This document shows positions 33,501 through 45,488 of a stretch of DNA of 64,000 nt, piece after piece. The notes under the pieces were generated by a model that worked only from the letters and a program-made list of their open reading frames with translations, was not told where the DNA came from and did no database searches. Every line of letters begins with the position of its first letter. Positions within the stretch are counted from its first letter, which is position 1. Location: the NCBI GenBank assembly GCA_023014365.1, contig JAEBUN010000005.1:1674001-1738000 (forward strand), given 5' to 3'. This DNA is from Lepiota brunneoincarnata (Eukaryota; Basidiomycota; Agaricomycetes; Agaricales; Agaricaceae). The position numbers were made by a program, and so were the translations under genes.

Positions 33501-36500
33501 GGAAGGGAAAGAGGGGGACACAGCCCCCATTTTACAATCGCAGCTCGACCGGGAAACTGCCCCGACCCCTACAAATCCAGATATAACAATATCGCGAGCC
33601 AAGACAAGCAAACGCACGAGCACCCCGCCTGTACAGCCAGAGGTATACTTCTTTCGCCACCCATATTACTCATGCTCAATTCATGATTAGCCCCTATACC
33701 ATCAAATTATTGCACCGACTAGCGATAAGATCCTGGTACAACCTTTGAATATGGCATCGCAATCACGTAGCTCTCCTCATTCAGACAAGACCCCTCTGCA
33801 AGCATTTATTCCATCAACTTGCCGTACATATCTCAAAGATAGGTCCAATAATCAGGACACCCATGCCCAGGAATTTATTCGACCTACCACCCCAGTGACA
33901 GGATTTCATGATTCGATCCTGGACCACGGACAACAGGGCTACGGCAATCCTCGCCCCATTCTTCAACAGGGGGCTGAAGGCTCTCAGCACCCAGAGCATC
34001 ACCGCCACCACCACGAAGGTAACATCGTGCAGCGCGGTGGAAAGCCCTCACCGAGGTCTCAGACCGTCGAGAAACTGCAGCAGTTCATGCCGTTTGAACC
34101 CCGGCAAGGGGCTATCCAGTTCTCGGCAACAGCTGTCGAATTAACAGAAGACCGTGGAAAGGTACCAAATGTTGCTCCCCATGCTCAGGCTGAAGGCAGC
34201 ATAGGAGCCACCAGCAGAAAGCGCTATACTTCAGAGGTTCAACCCACTGCGTCAGCGTCAGCTGGAAATTCCGCCGTTCAGGCCAACCAGCAGTCGTGTA
34301 GGCCAGACGCCGGCAGTGTCTCTGTCCTTGTTTCGCACTATGAGCGTATGGATGAGGCAGCACGAGTCGGAAGTCCGATTACCAGGCCTGGAACAATACT
34401 TTCCCGTCCAGAAGTTGCGAATCAAAATCAGCGCGAACTCGTCCCTGGGCTTCACCGGGACCTGTCAGGACTAGAAAACTCGCGGATTGACCGATCGACA
34501 ATTGCCGTTGACCCTCATTCATCTCCTCCGGGCACGACCCAGCCTCAATCCGTTCAGCTCACAGCGCCAAGACCGGACCGGACCAGCAAATTCGATGCTC
34601 GCTCCTATCCAGGTTAGTCCTGTCGTTTTCCCTCACTGGCCCATCTGACATGCAGTTGCGGAAAAAATAGTCCACCACTCTGGCATCCACCCTGCGCTCC
34701 TTGAGCCTGCATTAGATCATACTATTTCTCAGCAAAACACCGGCGGCCGCTACTCCTCTGCGAAAGTCTCTCGAGCCACTTCGGAAAATCAGGCATTAAC
34801 AGCTAATGACTACCTTGAAACAAGTGGCCGGAATCCCGCCGATATTCCTGCTCCTTCACAAAGTAATCCTCGTTCAGAACAACCAGTTGTGACCGAGACA
34901 ACACTCAGGGCAGCATCTAGAGCTGCCCCGGGAAAACCAAGTGGTGACTTGTTCGCCTCCAACACGCTGGCTGAGGGTATTATGGAAGGACGACAACAAG
35001 CCATGTTGTCTTCTTATGAGCATAGGGCTCAAGTTCACCAGCATACGGGTAGCAAGAAAGAATCCGATCTTACCCTCCAACAGTTGACGTATCCTAATGA
35101 CAGCACCGTTCGTGGCTTCCTGCCGAGTCACCCTAGCTCGGTGCCCCACCAGCGTGAAGGCCGGCCGTCACGAAATCAACCTGCAGAAGGTTCGAAGCCA
35201 TTAACCACCAAGGAAAATCCAGTTGAAGCTCCACAAACTGGCCAATCCAAGTCACAATCACACCTGTTTCCAGGAGGTCATCGGGTTGCTGTATCTATTT
35301 CCGACAGTCGTTACATTCCTCAGCGCGTAGAGGATCTACATCAGGCTCAACAACTAACCGAAACCACCTATCTCGCGCCACCATCCTCGCAGATGTACCC
35401 CCCAGAAATGAGCGCGTCAACATCGCTGCATACTTATCCTCCTACCCAGGGCTCATCCCCGGGCGAGCGAAGACGGAGCAAGCATATACAAAGCAATAGC
35501 TCTCCTCATCCCCAGCAACGATCTCCTCTTATGTCGACCGATGGAACCTCCGTTTCGCCTCAGCGCACCGGAAACTCGGTTCATCCTAAAATGGACGAGG
35601 AGCCCCGCCCTCGGGGTCAAAGGGCTCCGACCCAGATTAAGCATGAGAAATTGGCAGAGCTATTGTCTTCGCTTCCGTCCGGAGGGCAGGATGTCCCTCA
35701 CCAGTCCTATCTTCATGATGCCCGCCGAAACCTGGCGTCCAGGTTGGAGCAACAAACGGACGGTCCCTCCAACTGGAGTACTGGCACGTCCAGCGGTAAT
35801 ACCGAATCCTCCCGCTTGCGCAGTTCGTCCGGTCGTGGGGATCACTCACCTGGACACCCCAGAGGGGGTGCAAGCCCCTCAGGGCCTTCAAGCTCTTCTA
35901 CTTCATTCGGCCACAACCCGGACCCTTCTGCTAAAGACTACAATCATACCCGAAGCTCACCTGTGATCTCTCAGCACACTCCGAGTCCCCGCGTTAGAGC
36001 TGTCGCCACGGAGGGCAATCCGGATTCTGGGCTACAGTCCGTAACACAGCAACGTGATGAAGCTTCACGTTATGCACCGGGACTTCCTCCACATCGGCCG
36101 CCTTCCACCCGTGGAAAGGAACAAGAACCAGTCTCTAATATAGAAGATATAAATTCCCGGAAACCTCACAACGCTGTGACTCAAGCGACCTACGACATAA
36201 AAGTGAAAACTGATGATACCAACAGAACATCGAACGCGCCTGTGAACCCTATACTCCAGCAATATAGCGGAAGGAGCATATCTCAACGAGATGGACAACG
36301 CACGGACTCCCATATTCCTCCTCAGCGTGCATCTACTGCGCATAGCCGTTCACGGTCCGAGTCACAAAATCCTCATGAATCGTCTGCAACGCATCCACGT
36401 TATCCATCTATCTCTCCCCGGGAAACTCACAACGCCGCGTTATCTCAAGCCCAAAGTCTGCCTCATGGCCCTCCCCCAAACTTACATCATCCCCCTTCTG

Positions 36501-37307
36501 TACCCCCAGTTGCAACGTCCGAGTCATCCGACCAGATGCAGCGCTCGCGCTCACATTCAATCAATCACTCACAGGCTTCAACCACAAGAGAGGAGTCTCA
36601 GGCGCCACAGATGAGATCCACACCTTCCCGAAAAAGCACACCCTTGCCACCGGAAACTCGCCATCCAAGCTCTGCCTCTGCTCCCCAATCCATCACTCCA
36701 AAAACCTATGAGATTTGGTTACCTCCGACTTCTCAACATGACCAACCCCTTCCGCGAACCATTGCATCACAACCGCCTCGTAGGGAGCGAGGCCAAGATC
36801 GGGATGAGAAACTTAGCAAAATACCCCAGCGCCATCCATCACCCACACGCGAAGCTCTACCCATACACCCATCCGCACCGGACCAGCAAGTGTTCAATCC
36901 CTTCCACTACCTTAAAACAAGAAAGATCCGCACAATGTCAATCGCCTCTATGGAGGCCCAGGATGGAACCGCAGTAAGTCTTCCCTCGTCAGTACGGAGA
37001 AAGTCTACTGAGGCCAGCCTAGCCCACTGTGATAGGTTCCCCAACGGCTTCGGTACTTAGCCAGGCTCCGATATACATACCACCAGTACAGGATCCTATT
37101 GTTGCTGCTCGTGAGTGGTCGATTGCCAGTGCTCGTCAGCCGGGGCAGAGGATTCGTCGACCAGGCGTTGTATGGGCGCAGCCGGAAGACCCACCGACCA
37201 CTCCTTATGAACACCGACGCTCGGAGCGTCCGAGGTCCTCCCATAGAAGGCCTCGCTCATCAGGCTCCAGATCAAGAGAGACGAGCGACACCGACCAACC
37301 TTCTTAA
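30555..37307 (+). CDS. Very large, mostly disordered protein with a Glu/Arg single-alpha-helix region
   Basis: About 2,100 residues, function unknown. Exons as joined: 30555-32342, 32397-about 33380, about 33463-33642, 33691-34612, 34656-36973 and 37065-37307. The border between exons 2 and 3 is the weakest: the acceptor TTTTTTAG/ACT is clear, the donor is not. The protein starts MKSFFQRLHDSQPG. Residues about 250-480 are almost only E, R, K and Q, in repeats such as REREQQEREQREKERRE, as in long charged single helices. The remainder is Pro/Ser/Gln/His-rich with no folded domain seen. The end (APIYIPPVQDPIVAAREW to a Ser/Arg-rich tail) looks more conserved and may be a binding motif. Nuclear RNA-related scaffolds often have this composition, but that is only a guess. 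The continuous coding frame over five introns makes the gene itself convincing. Confidence 0.8.
31310..31990 (+). repeat. E/R/K/Q low-complexity coding repeat
   Basis: About 680 bases of purine-rich sequence built from variants of GAGAGGGAACGA-type units encode the charged helix. Purine bias on the plus strand is extreme. The long minus-strand open frames here (rich in Ser, Arg, Leu, Phe, Pro) are by-products of this bias. Confidence 0.9.
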
Positions 37308-37599
37308 CTATACGTTTGCTATCGTTTCGCTGTGAAATTTGCTTTTTCGGATTGCTTTCGGTCAAACGACATGCTGCATTGGTTTAATCAAGTAGTGTAT
37401 TTATGCTATGATATCGATTTGGTTTGTTAATGTAACGATATATACGGGGGTGTTTATAATATATATTTCGTAGACTTCTGCCACTACGATGAGACGAGAC
37501 TGTGACTGTGACGACTTTACCAGATCTCGTGTCTGTGACAGCACGTGGTACCAATGCGATGAACGACAGAACCCTGGTAATATAAGTCCCCCGAAAGCC
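37308..37599. other. Spacer before PRI2
   Basis: About 290 bases contain the 3' end of the large disordered gene and the upstream region of PRI2. The stretch 37385-37470 is AT-rich (TATATACGG, ATAATATATATTTCG). No gene is seen. Confidence 0.5.
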
Positions 37600-39437
37600 A
37601 TGTACAAGAGGGGTCAACGACAACTGCCCGCATATGATACCAAAGACGCATCTTTCGTTGAAAGCAATGGCCTGCTCAAATACCCGAATGCACTCAACTT
37701 GTGCGCCCGGTTTGCATCTTCGGTTTCTCCGCCTTAGCTCATGAGCTCCATAGTTATGACAAGCCACCATTATTTGACGTGACGGTGGACGAGTTCGAAA
37801 CGGCTGCGTTGGATAGACTACGTGTGCTTGCGGAAATTGAGTCCTCGCTTGCCCGAAACAGGACATGGGAAGAGCTGAAATCGATGGCGTACACGCAATA
37901 CATGAAATATGTTCCACTACATACGAATAAACATGAGAACACGGAGGAGGAGCGAAGGAGAGATCATCTGGGGCACTTTGTGCTGAGGCTCGCATTTTGC
38001 AGGTCGTGAGTAATCTGATCTTGGTCGTGTTGGATTCAACTCACCCCGGTTGCATTCACAGAGAGGATCTTCGTCGAAGATTTGTCAAGGCCGAATCGAC
38101 ACTATTCCGTGTGCGATATGAAGAAACAGAAGCTTCGGATCGGGAGCAATTTCTCGCAGGCCGTAAATTTACTTGGGTACCTGTGAGTCAAGGGACTGTA
38201 GCGTTATAGGTCCGACTGACGTCGAAAATGAAGGTTACTAAGGAAGAGAAAGCTCAGTATCATCAGGAATTGTTTTCCATGTATCACGGCTTCAAGCATG
38301 AGCGCGACCGAACTGACGCCTTTGAGAGGGAGAAGTTTCACAAGGTGGGTGGTATATTGTCCTCTCCTGGTAGGATTCGTCCCGACGATGTAGCAGGTGA
38401 AATGGACAAGAGTTCCTGACCTTGTTGAGAAACGAAGGGTATTTCTCAAAGGCGGGTGGGCGTATGTGCCAGGCAAGGAGCAGTCAAGTTTTGTTTTCCA
38501 AGAATTTGAAGCACGACTGGAGAAGGCATTAGAGGTAAAGGGAGTCAGATTAACCCTACACCTATCATTCTTATCTTGGCTAGGCTACAGCACGATTACT
38601 CCCTCGATTAGACGAGGACACTCGCTTGATCCCAGTGCTAGACAACCTCTCGCAGGGTTTTGTCGCCGGGATTGCATCAGAATGGACGAATGCCACCAGT
38701 TCAGCTGACTCGAGCGAGGTCAGGGCAGAAATGGTTGATGATCTGGCGAAGAAGCACTTCCCAATGTGTATGCGCAGTTTGCACGAGAACCTACGACGGG
38801 ACAACCACCTAAAACATTTTGGCCGTCTACAGTACGGCTTATTTTTGAAGGTACAGCTCCTTGACATACCCAATTTGGCTTGACATTGAGCTTCGACAGG
38901 TCCTTGGTCTATCGGTCGAGGAAGCTGTTGTATTCTGGAGAAGATCGTTTAGCAAGATAACCGATGACAAATTTAACAAAGAATACAAGTATAACATACG
39001 GCACTCCTATGGGCTAGAAGGGAAGCGTGCCAATTATCCAGCGAAAAGGTGACTTGTGGCCCTGGGAGCTATTTTTTTCTACGCACTGACCAGTACGGCA
39101 TTTTAGTTGTTTACAGATCTTGACGCCTGGTCCTTCGGACGTCGGATGTCCTTACCGGCACTTCTCGCCCGAGAACTTACAAACGGCGCTATTGTCTATG
39201 TATTCGCAGCAAGGCCTGAAGACTTCCGACCTGCCGGAAATTATGTCGATTGTCAACGCAGGACACTATCATGTGGCCTGTACGCGTGTATTCGAGATGA
39301 CACACGCCCGCTATGGGGTTTCAAAGGGCGAAGGAGTTGGCGGCGGTGAAAGCGTCACACATCCGAATCAGTACGCCGCAAGAGGCATAGAACTAGCCAA
39401 GTCGAAATCAAACGAGGAAGAAAAAATGGTGGAATAA
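37600..39437 (+). CDS. PRI2: DNA primase large subunit
   Basis: The Fe-S subunit of primase in the DNA polymerase alpha-primase complex, which lays RNA primers in the nucleus. Conserved parts include YDKPPLFDVTVDEFETAALDRLRVLAEIE (37750-37850), HFVLRLAFCRSEDLRRRF (across an intron at 38008-38060) and GRLQYGLFLKVLGLSVEEAVVFWR. The C-terminal 4Fe-4S domain has all four expected cysteines: PMCMRSLHENL, SCLQILTPGP (restored by splicing near 39050-39110), DVGCPYRHF and ACTRVFEMTH. The last residues are Lys/Glu-rich. ATG at 37600 (MYKRGQRQLPAYD) is plausible, but the join between the first exon and the conserved YDKPPL exon near 37700-37740 is not clean in my reading. Residues about 30-45 are therefore uncertain. 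Confidence 0.92.
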
Positions 39438-39580
39438 ATTATTGTAGGGTAGGGGAACTAAATTAGAACCACGTGATTCCAAGGAGGTATTGTGGGTTGT
39501 CATTGTCCCAAACCTTGTCTTCTCCCTTCACACCACGACTTCCAAGGATCAGTCCTTATTACGACTTGTCCGCAAGCATC

Positions 39581-40395
39581 ATGTCTAAAGAGCATGCACT
39601 AAAGCAATACCAAGACACAGAAGGTCATTTTTCACTCGTCAGGTATGTTGTTATCAAGAGCGCGCATCCCCCTAGGAAAGCTATGATCCAAGTCGTCTCT
39701 ACTTGTTTATCTAGGAATTTCCGGCTTGCTGACCTCGTAACCATCATGAATGGCGTTTGCGGTTCTTTCTCCATTTTTTCCTCCGCGCGCTACCTCCTCA
39801 CGAATGACACCGACCACCTCTGGACGGCACTGTCATTTCCTCTCGCTGGCCTCATGTTCGATTTTCTTGACGGCAAAGTTGCAAGATGGAGGAAATCTAG
39901 CAGTATGCTTGGTCAAGAGCTCGACAGCCTTGCAGACCTCGTGAGTACAGCCACTCCATAACACACAGCTCTACGTTGAGTCATGCACATGGCTAACAAC
40001 TTGCACAGATCTCCTTTGGAGTAGCGCCTTCTCTACTGGCCTTTGTTGTTGGACTGAGAACGTACCTTGACACCGTGATTCTAACCGGCTTCATTTGCTG
40101 TGGTCTCGCACGCCTGGCACGTTTTAATGCAACTGTAGCCCTTGTACCCAAGAACAAGGGAGGGAAGGCGAAATACTTCGAGGGACTACCCATCCCTTCG
40201 TCGCTTGCTCTTGTTGCCATTCTGTCATACTGGACAAAACAGGGATGGATTGAAGGCCAGCAGGGAATCCCCTATGGGACTGTCACCCTGTGGGGTCAAC
40301 CAGGCGGACGGGGAGAGATGCACTGGGTCAGCGCCATTTTTGGATTGTGGGCTGCCGCCATGGTTAGCAAAACGTTACGCGTACCAAAGTTGTGA
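39581..40395 (+). CDS. CHO1: CDP-diacylglycerol-serine O-phosphatidyltransferase (phosphatidylserine synthase)
   Basis: It makes phosphatidylserine from CDP-diacylglycerol and serine in the ER membrane. The CDP-alcohol phosphatidyltransferase signature D-x2-DG-x2-AR-x(n)-G-x3-D-x3-D is complete: DFLDGKVARWRKSSSMLGQE then LDSLADLISFG across the second intron. The protein starts MSKEHALKQYQDTEGHFSLV at 39581. A first intron (about 39642-39714) joins to NFRLADLVTIMNG and a second (about 39942-40008) to ISFGVAPSLLAF. Several hydrophobic segments follow (LLAFVVGLRTYL; VILTGFICCGLARL; WVSAIFGLWAAAMV), and it stops after LRVPKL. Its length, about 225 residues, is normal for fungal PS synthases with a short N-terminus. 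It lies 67 bases upstream of NSE1 in the same orientation. Confidence 0.95.
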
Positions 40396-40462
40396 TGTAT
40401 TACGTAATGAACGCGTGACACTTGTGCGCGTTTCTCGACAAAAACGCCCATTGGCATGCACA

Positions 40463-41764
40463 ATGGCTTCACTGGCAGATGTCAACAAGCTCTTCCTCCA
40501 GTCTATGCTCTCCAGGGGCGCTGTTCCTGGAAACCTCGCTCGAAAAATATGGCAGAAATGTATAGCAGCCACCAACAGTTAGGACCACTCCTAAGTACTC
40601 CTGTGCAACTCTGAAATTCTAGTGTTAGCTGTCGGCAACTCTCGAGATATTCCTCTCAACGACACTGACGAATCATGGAATCTCTTTGTCAACACCATCA
40701 ATCATTCGCTGGATAAACTCGACCTTGCCTTCCGATCCGTGCGAGACCAGACAACAGGACAGGCAGTATATTCGATCGTCAGTCTTTCTTTCGTGCCTTA
40801 TTCCCTACCAACACTAGAAATCCAACCTAGGTCAATATGAAAGGCGATGATATTGCACAAATAGCTACGGAATACACACCTGCGGAAATCGCCTACTTTA
40901 AAGCCATCGTGAGCCATCTTCTTTGAGCAGACTCATCATATTCTCACCATTTACCAAATTGCAGGTTGAGCAAATCATGTTGGCCCCCCGGCACAAATAC
41001 TCTGTGTCTTCTCTCGTTGCGTTGAGAGAAGTGAGCATGGTCAAGCCGAAGAGTAACATTACCAAAAGCCAAGCAGAGGTCGTCCTGGCAAGCTTCGTAG
41101 CGAAAGGGTGGTTGACCAAAAGCAAGTGAGTACTCACATTCAATAAGAAGCATCCACTAATCATACAAAAAAGAGACGGACGATACTCACTATCAAGTCG
41201 TTCGCTCCTCGAGCTCCGTCCCTACCTCCAATCCAACTACGCCGGACATATCCTCGTTTGCACAATATGCGAAGAAGTGCGCGGACTCCCTTGCCTTGTC
41301 TTTATCAATCTCACCAGCCTGTGTAGATGCTCACAACGGGTATAGCCTGTTACTCCGAAGGCTGTGACTGCCGCATGCATCCTTACTGCTTCAAGCGCTT
41401 CACCCATGCGCGAGCGGCTGGCCCTCTAAACTGCAAAAACTGCAACGAGGAATGGCCACGGGACTTGAATAGTGAACTGTTTGTCCCAATTGGTGATAGG
41501 GCCATTAAGAAGGGCGAGCATGAACAACGCGTTCGTATGAGTAGTGCGAGCGACGAGGACGACTATGATGAGGATGAAGATGAGGGGATGGCCTCGCAAT
41601 CACAGTCGCAGTCGACCCAGCAGCCCACACAGACCCAAGGCCGAAGAGGTGGCAAGCCGAAGAAACAAATGAGAAACAGCACAACCGCAGACGATAGTGG
41701 AGGCGAGGATCCCGGACTTTCTGCACCAACTCAATCTCGTTCACGTCGAAATGCGAGACGTTGA
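40463..41764 (+). CDS. NSE1: SMC5-SMC6 complex subunit Nse1 (RING-like E3)
   Basis: Nse1 is a subunit of the SMC5/6 DNA-repair complex with a variant RING that supports ubiquitin ligase activity with Nse3. The start is MASLADVNKLFLQSMLSRG. Exons then give NHSLDKLDLAFRSVRDQTTG, YSIVNMKGDDIAQIATEYTP, the winged-helix part (QAEVVLASFVAKGWLTKSKRDGRYSLS; LLELRPYLQ), and a C4HC3 RING-like domain: CTICEEVLTTGIAC, C-DCRMHPYC, then CKNCNEEW. The C-terminus is a long acidic and Ser/Gln-rich tail ending SRSRRNARR. Five introns were followed. One at about 41280-41327 splits the RING between CEE and VLTTG. The gene is convergent with the AAA ATPase, 101 bases between stops. Confidence 0.94.
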
Positions 41765-41865
41765 CTAGTGTCGTCGTTGTCGTTGTAATCGTGCATGCAT
41801 GAATGCAATTAGTGACTACTGTTCGCATGTCTAAAACATCACTACACCAATGTATAATGAATAAA

Positions 41866-44800
41866 TCACTGCTGCATGTCTAGCAGCCCCAAAATCTGTG
41901 ACCTCGGCCTCGAGGACATGACTCTCCCCTCATCCACCCTCTCGGCTTTACGATGATCCACGAAACCGAAACGCCCACGCCCCCATACCAGTTGACGTTT
42001 GCGATCCTGACGACCTTCACCAAATTCCTCGTTCCATTTCCGCAGCTCGGCGAGACTACCGAGAGCTTCGGATGAAGAGGGCGTAATCTCTCTCAACGCC
42101 TTTACAAAATTCCTCAAATGGAGCACCCTTGGTTGCTCAGATGGGTCTGGAACATCCGTCCCAGACTCATTCGTCTCTTTATTCTCTTTCACCGAGCTTG
42201 CCGTGGCAGAACTTCCCACTGCTACAGCAGGGGTCGCTACCTGCTCAGCCGGAGGTTCATCGCTGCAGGCCACCCTTTCTGCTGCGGGACCGCAAACGAC
42301 TGCAAGTGATGGAAGTATTCTAGTAGATTCGTTTTGTATCAAAGGCGACGAGCTGGTTGTGATCCAAGGGAGCTGTACGTGTTCCTTGACGGCATCCAAG
42401 GCCGCTGAGACGCACAGATCTAGGGGAGGGATGTGAGCTCGTTTATTTTGAAGCCGTGAAAGTATATCTTTACGCTTAAGGTCTGAGCCAGAGAAACTTT
42501 CGGTTTGCTTCGCTAGCTGATTAACATCGACGTCAGCTGCAAGAACCTCGTCACGAAGAAGAATCTTGAGGATTTCTATGAAGCGAATGAAAATCAGATA
42601 TACCGCTCGCTGCTCGAGACGAATACAAACCTTCTCGTTCTTTCTCTCCAGGCAAATCTACCAATAATCGGCGAGGCAACCGTCGAAGTACAGCATCATC
42701 AAGGTCAAAAGGCCTGTTTGTGGCACCGATGACAATAACGCTACTATCTCTGGATGATTTGAGACCGTCCATCTCCTGCATGAATTCGGTTATAACTCCA
42801 CGGTGTGCAAAAGCACCTCCCGTGTCCCGCGTTGACATGCGTGCACCGAAAAGAGCATCGATTTCATCCAAGAAGACAACACACGGAGAGAGCTTACGCG
42901 CCAAGGAGAACACCGCGCGGACGAGCTTCTCCCCTTCACCAACATACTTTTCGTCCCATGAGCATAACTGTAAGGGTAAATCGAGAGTGGGCATACCATG
43001 TCCATGATGTCAGATGGAGATACCGCCAGCATTCGACATCCAGCCTCCTTCGCTAGAGCTCGGACGATGAGCGTCTTTCCCGTGCCAGGAGGGCCGAACA
43101 AAAGACATCCTGTCATACTATGCTCTTTCAAGATGCCTTGGTTAAAAGCCTGAGGGTGTAACAGGGGCAGTGACACAATTGTCCGCACAGAATCGATTGT
43201 ATGTGCAGGAAGGTGCACCTGGTTGAACGAGGTTGGCATTGTAACTAAATGAACATCAAGTTTTAGCACACCGCCCTTCGCATAGTTGACAAACGAAATA
43301 TACCTGGGTTAACTATACACGACAATAACCGCTCCTCATGTTCTTCCAGCTCATTGTCAGCTTTTAACCGCTCAACGACTTCGTCAATGCCCGCTTTTAC
43401 ACGTTCCTCGTGTCCATCCCCGTGGTCCTCCCGCAACCCTCGGGTAAGCGAAACATCTCGCAACCAGTTTCTTCGGAGATTGCGGTTAGCTTTTTGAGAC
43501 GCCCATGCGCTTTCAACGGCAGACCACGGAATATTTGTTGGCACTAAAGATGCCCTCTCCGGTGTGGTACCATGTACCACATTTGACATGATATTTCCGA
43601 CCGCACAGTCAGCTACCTTCCGTACATCAGACCACAGCTCGATCTTATTGCCCCACTCATCCCACATTCGTTCATGGTTGCCAGATGGCAGAAGAGGCGT
43701 ATCATTACCAGCCCCCATGACCTCTCTAGAGTATTCTTCACCTTCCGAAGGCAAAGCTGACGCAAAACTGTTCTCTTCCACCCTTCCGCCAATCGCCCCA
43801 ACACCCATTCGTATCGTGAGCTCATTAATCTCCCGCCTTCGGGCGGTACGAGTAGCCTTTTCATGTGCAGGTGATCGTACGCTCGGTACAAGCACCGAGG
43901 AGCGGAAGAAAGCAGACTTATTGTCATGAGAAGGGCCTTTGTTGGTGAATGCTTGAGGGCCAAACATGGGCGGGAGAGCCGACATAGCCGAGGGACCTCC
44001 GAAAACAATGATGTTAGGCTTTTCCTGTCGGTCCTCCTCTTCAGCCTCATTCCCCAAGGAGAGTAGGGGAAATTCCGAATGTAAGCTGGTGTCGCTCTTC
44101 TCCCATCTCTTGAGCCTGTCATGCAGACGCTTTTCTCGAGCCTTCTCCGCAGCCTCGTCCTCCCCCCAATCCGCTTTTCCGCGTCTACTTGATGGCAAAG
44201 GCACTTGCGTCGAGCTACGACTCATAAGGACGCTCATTAAACCATGCTCGGGCGCCAGACCCGAACCACCCACCGGTATCAGGGGCGGAGTCATACCGAA
44301 AATGATGGTCATAGGATTAGCCACTGTCGAAGACGGTCTCGAAATGGGTCCTTTCCGGCGCGACCGTACTGCTGATAGCAGAGGAGGATACCAGATGTCA
44401 GAAAATGCTGCAAGTGTTGGAAAATCGCGGACATAAATCAGACGTGGCCGGTCCGATAATGTTGTGGGCGAAGAGACATCTGTGAGTGGCGGTGTATTCA
44501 CCAACGCGTCGAAGAAAACTTTGATCTTGCTCGGCGCGGGTGAAGTCCGCCGCGAAGCTGGAGCCACAAGAGTACGACCTTGCATTGCCGGGGCCATCAC
44601 AGCCAATGCCACCTGTTGAGGATGCGAATATATAGAGAGACCAAATTCTTCACCCTCGTCTGTGTCCGGCTCTTCCGGTCCACGATCCGAAGATTGGCGG
44701 CTAGACGGTGAGGAAAAGTGTAGTGGATTCCTAGGGAGTTGTAGTGAGTTAGCCCCTGCTCAAACTCTATTAGTGACGAATAAAAGAAAGGATGGTTCGG

Positions 44801-45408
44801 GCGTTACCCTTGCCAAAGTGTCCCCATTCCCCAGCAGCAAGCTGGACTGCATCTATCACTAGAACCTCGGCACCGATTCTCCGAGCAAGCTCTTTCACAG
44901 TAGCATCAATGATATAGTCTCCTCCTTCGATCGGACAATATAAGCCAAGGGTCGGTTCCACCGGTGGACCAGAAGCGGATGCATAAGTGGCTCTGTGCTG
45001 AGTTTGTGGATGCAGAGCGATGTGCAAGTTGTGTAAAACGTCCTCAAAAATCTCCGGTGGCGGTAGTGCAGTCTGTAAGGCGTTAAGGTCGTGCTCTTCT
45101 TCAGCCGGACACCAAAGTATATTTAGGCCCTCGGGGATCTCGACAGGCTCAAGATCCTTGGGAATGGGCGTGGTGATTCTGGTACGGCGCGTACGTGGTT
45201 TATCTGACTCCTCTGATGCCTCGGATGTCTCTGAGACGGGCTGAGCATTTTCTGACGGAGGCCCCGGAGTCGAAGGATCTGCGGGAGTACAAGGTGTCGT
45301 GGACGAGGCAAGACGGGTCCCAAGGACAGGTAAGGAGCGGCGGGAGAGGTAGTTGAAGCGAGAGGCAAGGAGAGACCGCGACCCGCGCAGAACGAGCTGG
45401 GACGACAT
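41866..45408 (-). CDS. Mitochondrially targeted AAA ATPase, Msp1/ATAD1-like, with long fungal N-terminus
   Basis: About 1,090 residues. The N-terminus ([27 protein letters not shown]) is Arg/Ser/Leu-rich without acids, a likely mitochondrial presequence. A conserved fungal segment follows ([40 protein letters not shown]). It continues across an intron near 44760-44805 to [10 protein letters not shown] and a long exon (44612-43290). The AAA module has Walker [14 protein letters not shown] (about 43070-43110), Walker [16 protein letters not shown] (about 42830-42880), a pore loop around [12 protein letters not shown], and [20 protein letters not shown]. It is followed by a Vps4/meiotic-clade-like C-terminal helix region and a tail ending LLDMQQ. 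The ATPase core resembles Msp1/ATAD1, which extract membrane proteins, but the long N-terminus and presequence suggest an internal mitochondrial role. That location is inference. It starts only 80 bases after the PIS1 stop. Confidence 0.9.
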
Positions 45409-45488
45409 AAAGAAAAGAAAGGAATTGAATTTTTGAATCGGAAAATGCTGTCACGTGCTACGACGACGCGTATTAATATAAATAATTA

